A stretch of DNA of 64,000 nt, taken from contig OY751488.1 of assembly GCA_963565915.1 (NCBI GenBank), positions 1,116,001 to 1,180,000 on the forward strand. Reading direction: 5' to 3'. Below the pieces are notes generated by a model. It ran no database searches. It worked only from the letters and a program-made list of their open reading frames with translations, and had not been told where the DNA came from. Positions 63,536-64,000 of this stretch are shown one piece after another. Numbering within the stretch: the stretch's first letter is position 1; each line of letters opens with the position of its first letter. A program made the translations under genes and the position numbers. This DNA is from Entoloma clypeatum (taxonomy: Eukaryota; Basidiomycota; Agaricomycetes; Agaricales; Entolomataceae).

Positions 63536-63880
63536 CCGTTGGGCATGAGGAATGGCTGTTGGGCACAAGGAATGGCTGTTGGGTGCGAGGGGCAGCCGTT
63601 GGGCACAGGGGTAGGCCGTTAGGCATGAAGGCACATGGTTGGGTGCAAGGGGAGGCTGTTGGCCACAAGACACAGCTGTTAATCATGAGGAATGGCTGTT
63701 CGGCACGAGGGGAGTGGCTGTTGGGCAGAAAGGAACATGGTTGGATACGAGGGATGGCCGTTGGGCATGAAGGAATACATTGGGTGCGAAGGACGGCCAT
63801 TGGGCATGAAGGGACATGTTGGGTGCGAAGGATGGCCGTTGGGCACAGGGAGGCTGTTGGGCGCGAAGGAAGGTGGTTGG
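63536..63880. repeat. Degenerate GGCTGTTGGGCA minisatellite
   Basis: About 18 units of 17-23 bp share the core CTGTTGGGCACGAGGAATGG with many substitutions (GTTGGG or GTTAGG, then CATGAA/CACAAG/TGCGAG). Because the array is low in stop codons, long spurious frames appear on both strands. Function unknown. Confidence 0.85.
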
Positions 63881-64000
63881 GTCAGACAATGTTGTCTTGA
63901 TGATGTGACAGGACTCACATATTCAGCCGTTGCTCTTGTTAGTCACGACCCCAAGGAAGAGCTCTAAATATATAAGTTAGTTAGTAGCAGATACACATAG
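63881..64000. other. Right edge, nothing recognised
   Basis: Unique sequence after the minisatellite; no feature supported. Confidence 0.4.

Noticed and set aside
63559..63900. Repetitive protein gene in the minisatellite
   Set aside because: Open frames exist on both strands because the repeat lacks stops; there is no start context, splice signals or homology.
1..64000. CRISPR arrays, rRNA or tRNA genes, origins, operons or riboswitches
   Set aside because: No regularly spaced direct repeats, rRNA blocks or cloverleaf genes were seen; the sequence is fungal nuclear DNA. The only tRNA-like signal is the Copia primer site.

Overview
The window is a transposon graveyard from a filamentous basidiomycete, most likely an agaricomycete. 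This rests on short GT-AG introns of 46-56 nt, a Plavaka-type transposase gene, a DUF6698-type gene, an NLR-type WD40 pseudogene, and Gypsy (chromovirus) and Copia elements of the kind common in these fungi. Nothing bacterial or organellar was seen. Almost every base from 1 to 58,180 belongs to nested mobile elements; the only apparently intact cellular-type gene is the 8-exon gene at 59,147-61,017.

Layout, left to right. (1) 1-7,367: Gypsy-A copy A0 (minus), split by solo LTR E (TSD AGCTC), which is itself split by a young full-length Copia (Copia-1, 544-6,330, TSD CTGAG). (2) 7,368-14,886: a spliced integrase-core gene on the minus strand, cut by full-length Gypsy-A1 (7,923-14,495, TSD CCAAC). 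(3) 15,381-16,465: a Gypsy-C-like protease fragment. (4) 16,466-19,201: AT-rich DNA with an ~804 bp near-perfect palindrome and a 387 bp TA-flanked MITE. (5) 19,581-20,940: an unrecognised gene with one nonsense codon. (6) 21,468-31,803: Copia-2 fused head-to-tail to 5'-truncated Gypsy-A2. (7) 31,804-51,298: Gypsy-B, split and partly inverted, with Copia-3 in its 5' LTR and Gypsy-A3 in its gag. (8) 51,304-58,906: a Plavaka transposase gene cut by Gypsy-C (TSD GAGAT). (9) 59,147-61,017: divergent DUF6698-type gene. (10) 61,693-64,000: WD40 pseudogene with solo LTR F, and a minisatellite.

Two target-site duplications (GGGAG of Gypsy-B, GTGGG of Gypsy-A3) are each present in opposite orientation. 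The gag gene of Gypsy-B is also split onto two strands. Together these show that the block between the inverted copies A2 and A3 was flipped by recombination between them. Undoing the flip restores gag B, both TSDs and the Plavaka exon order.

The most interesting biology is element-encoded. All three Gypsy families carry a 10-12 nt sequence 33-34 nt after a TATA box that is perfectly complementary to a site exactly 2 nt after the 5' LTR, i.e. Tf1-like self-priming. Gypsy-A has an extra downstream ORF whose subfamilies differ only silently over 60 codons. Gypsy-B has an in-frame A AAA AAA slip site at the gag stop. It also has an antisense, intron-containing gene for a coiled-coil protein with a Zn2Cys6-spaced cysteine cluster, and its DNA is saturated with TCCGA (CGG-containing) motifs on one strand. 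I propose, as inference, a transposon-encoded motif-reading factor comparable in logic to plant VANC. Nearly all nonsense codons in the window fit CGA to TGA changes, indicating CpG-directed C-to-T decay.
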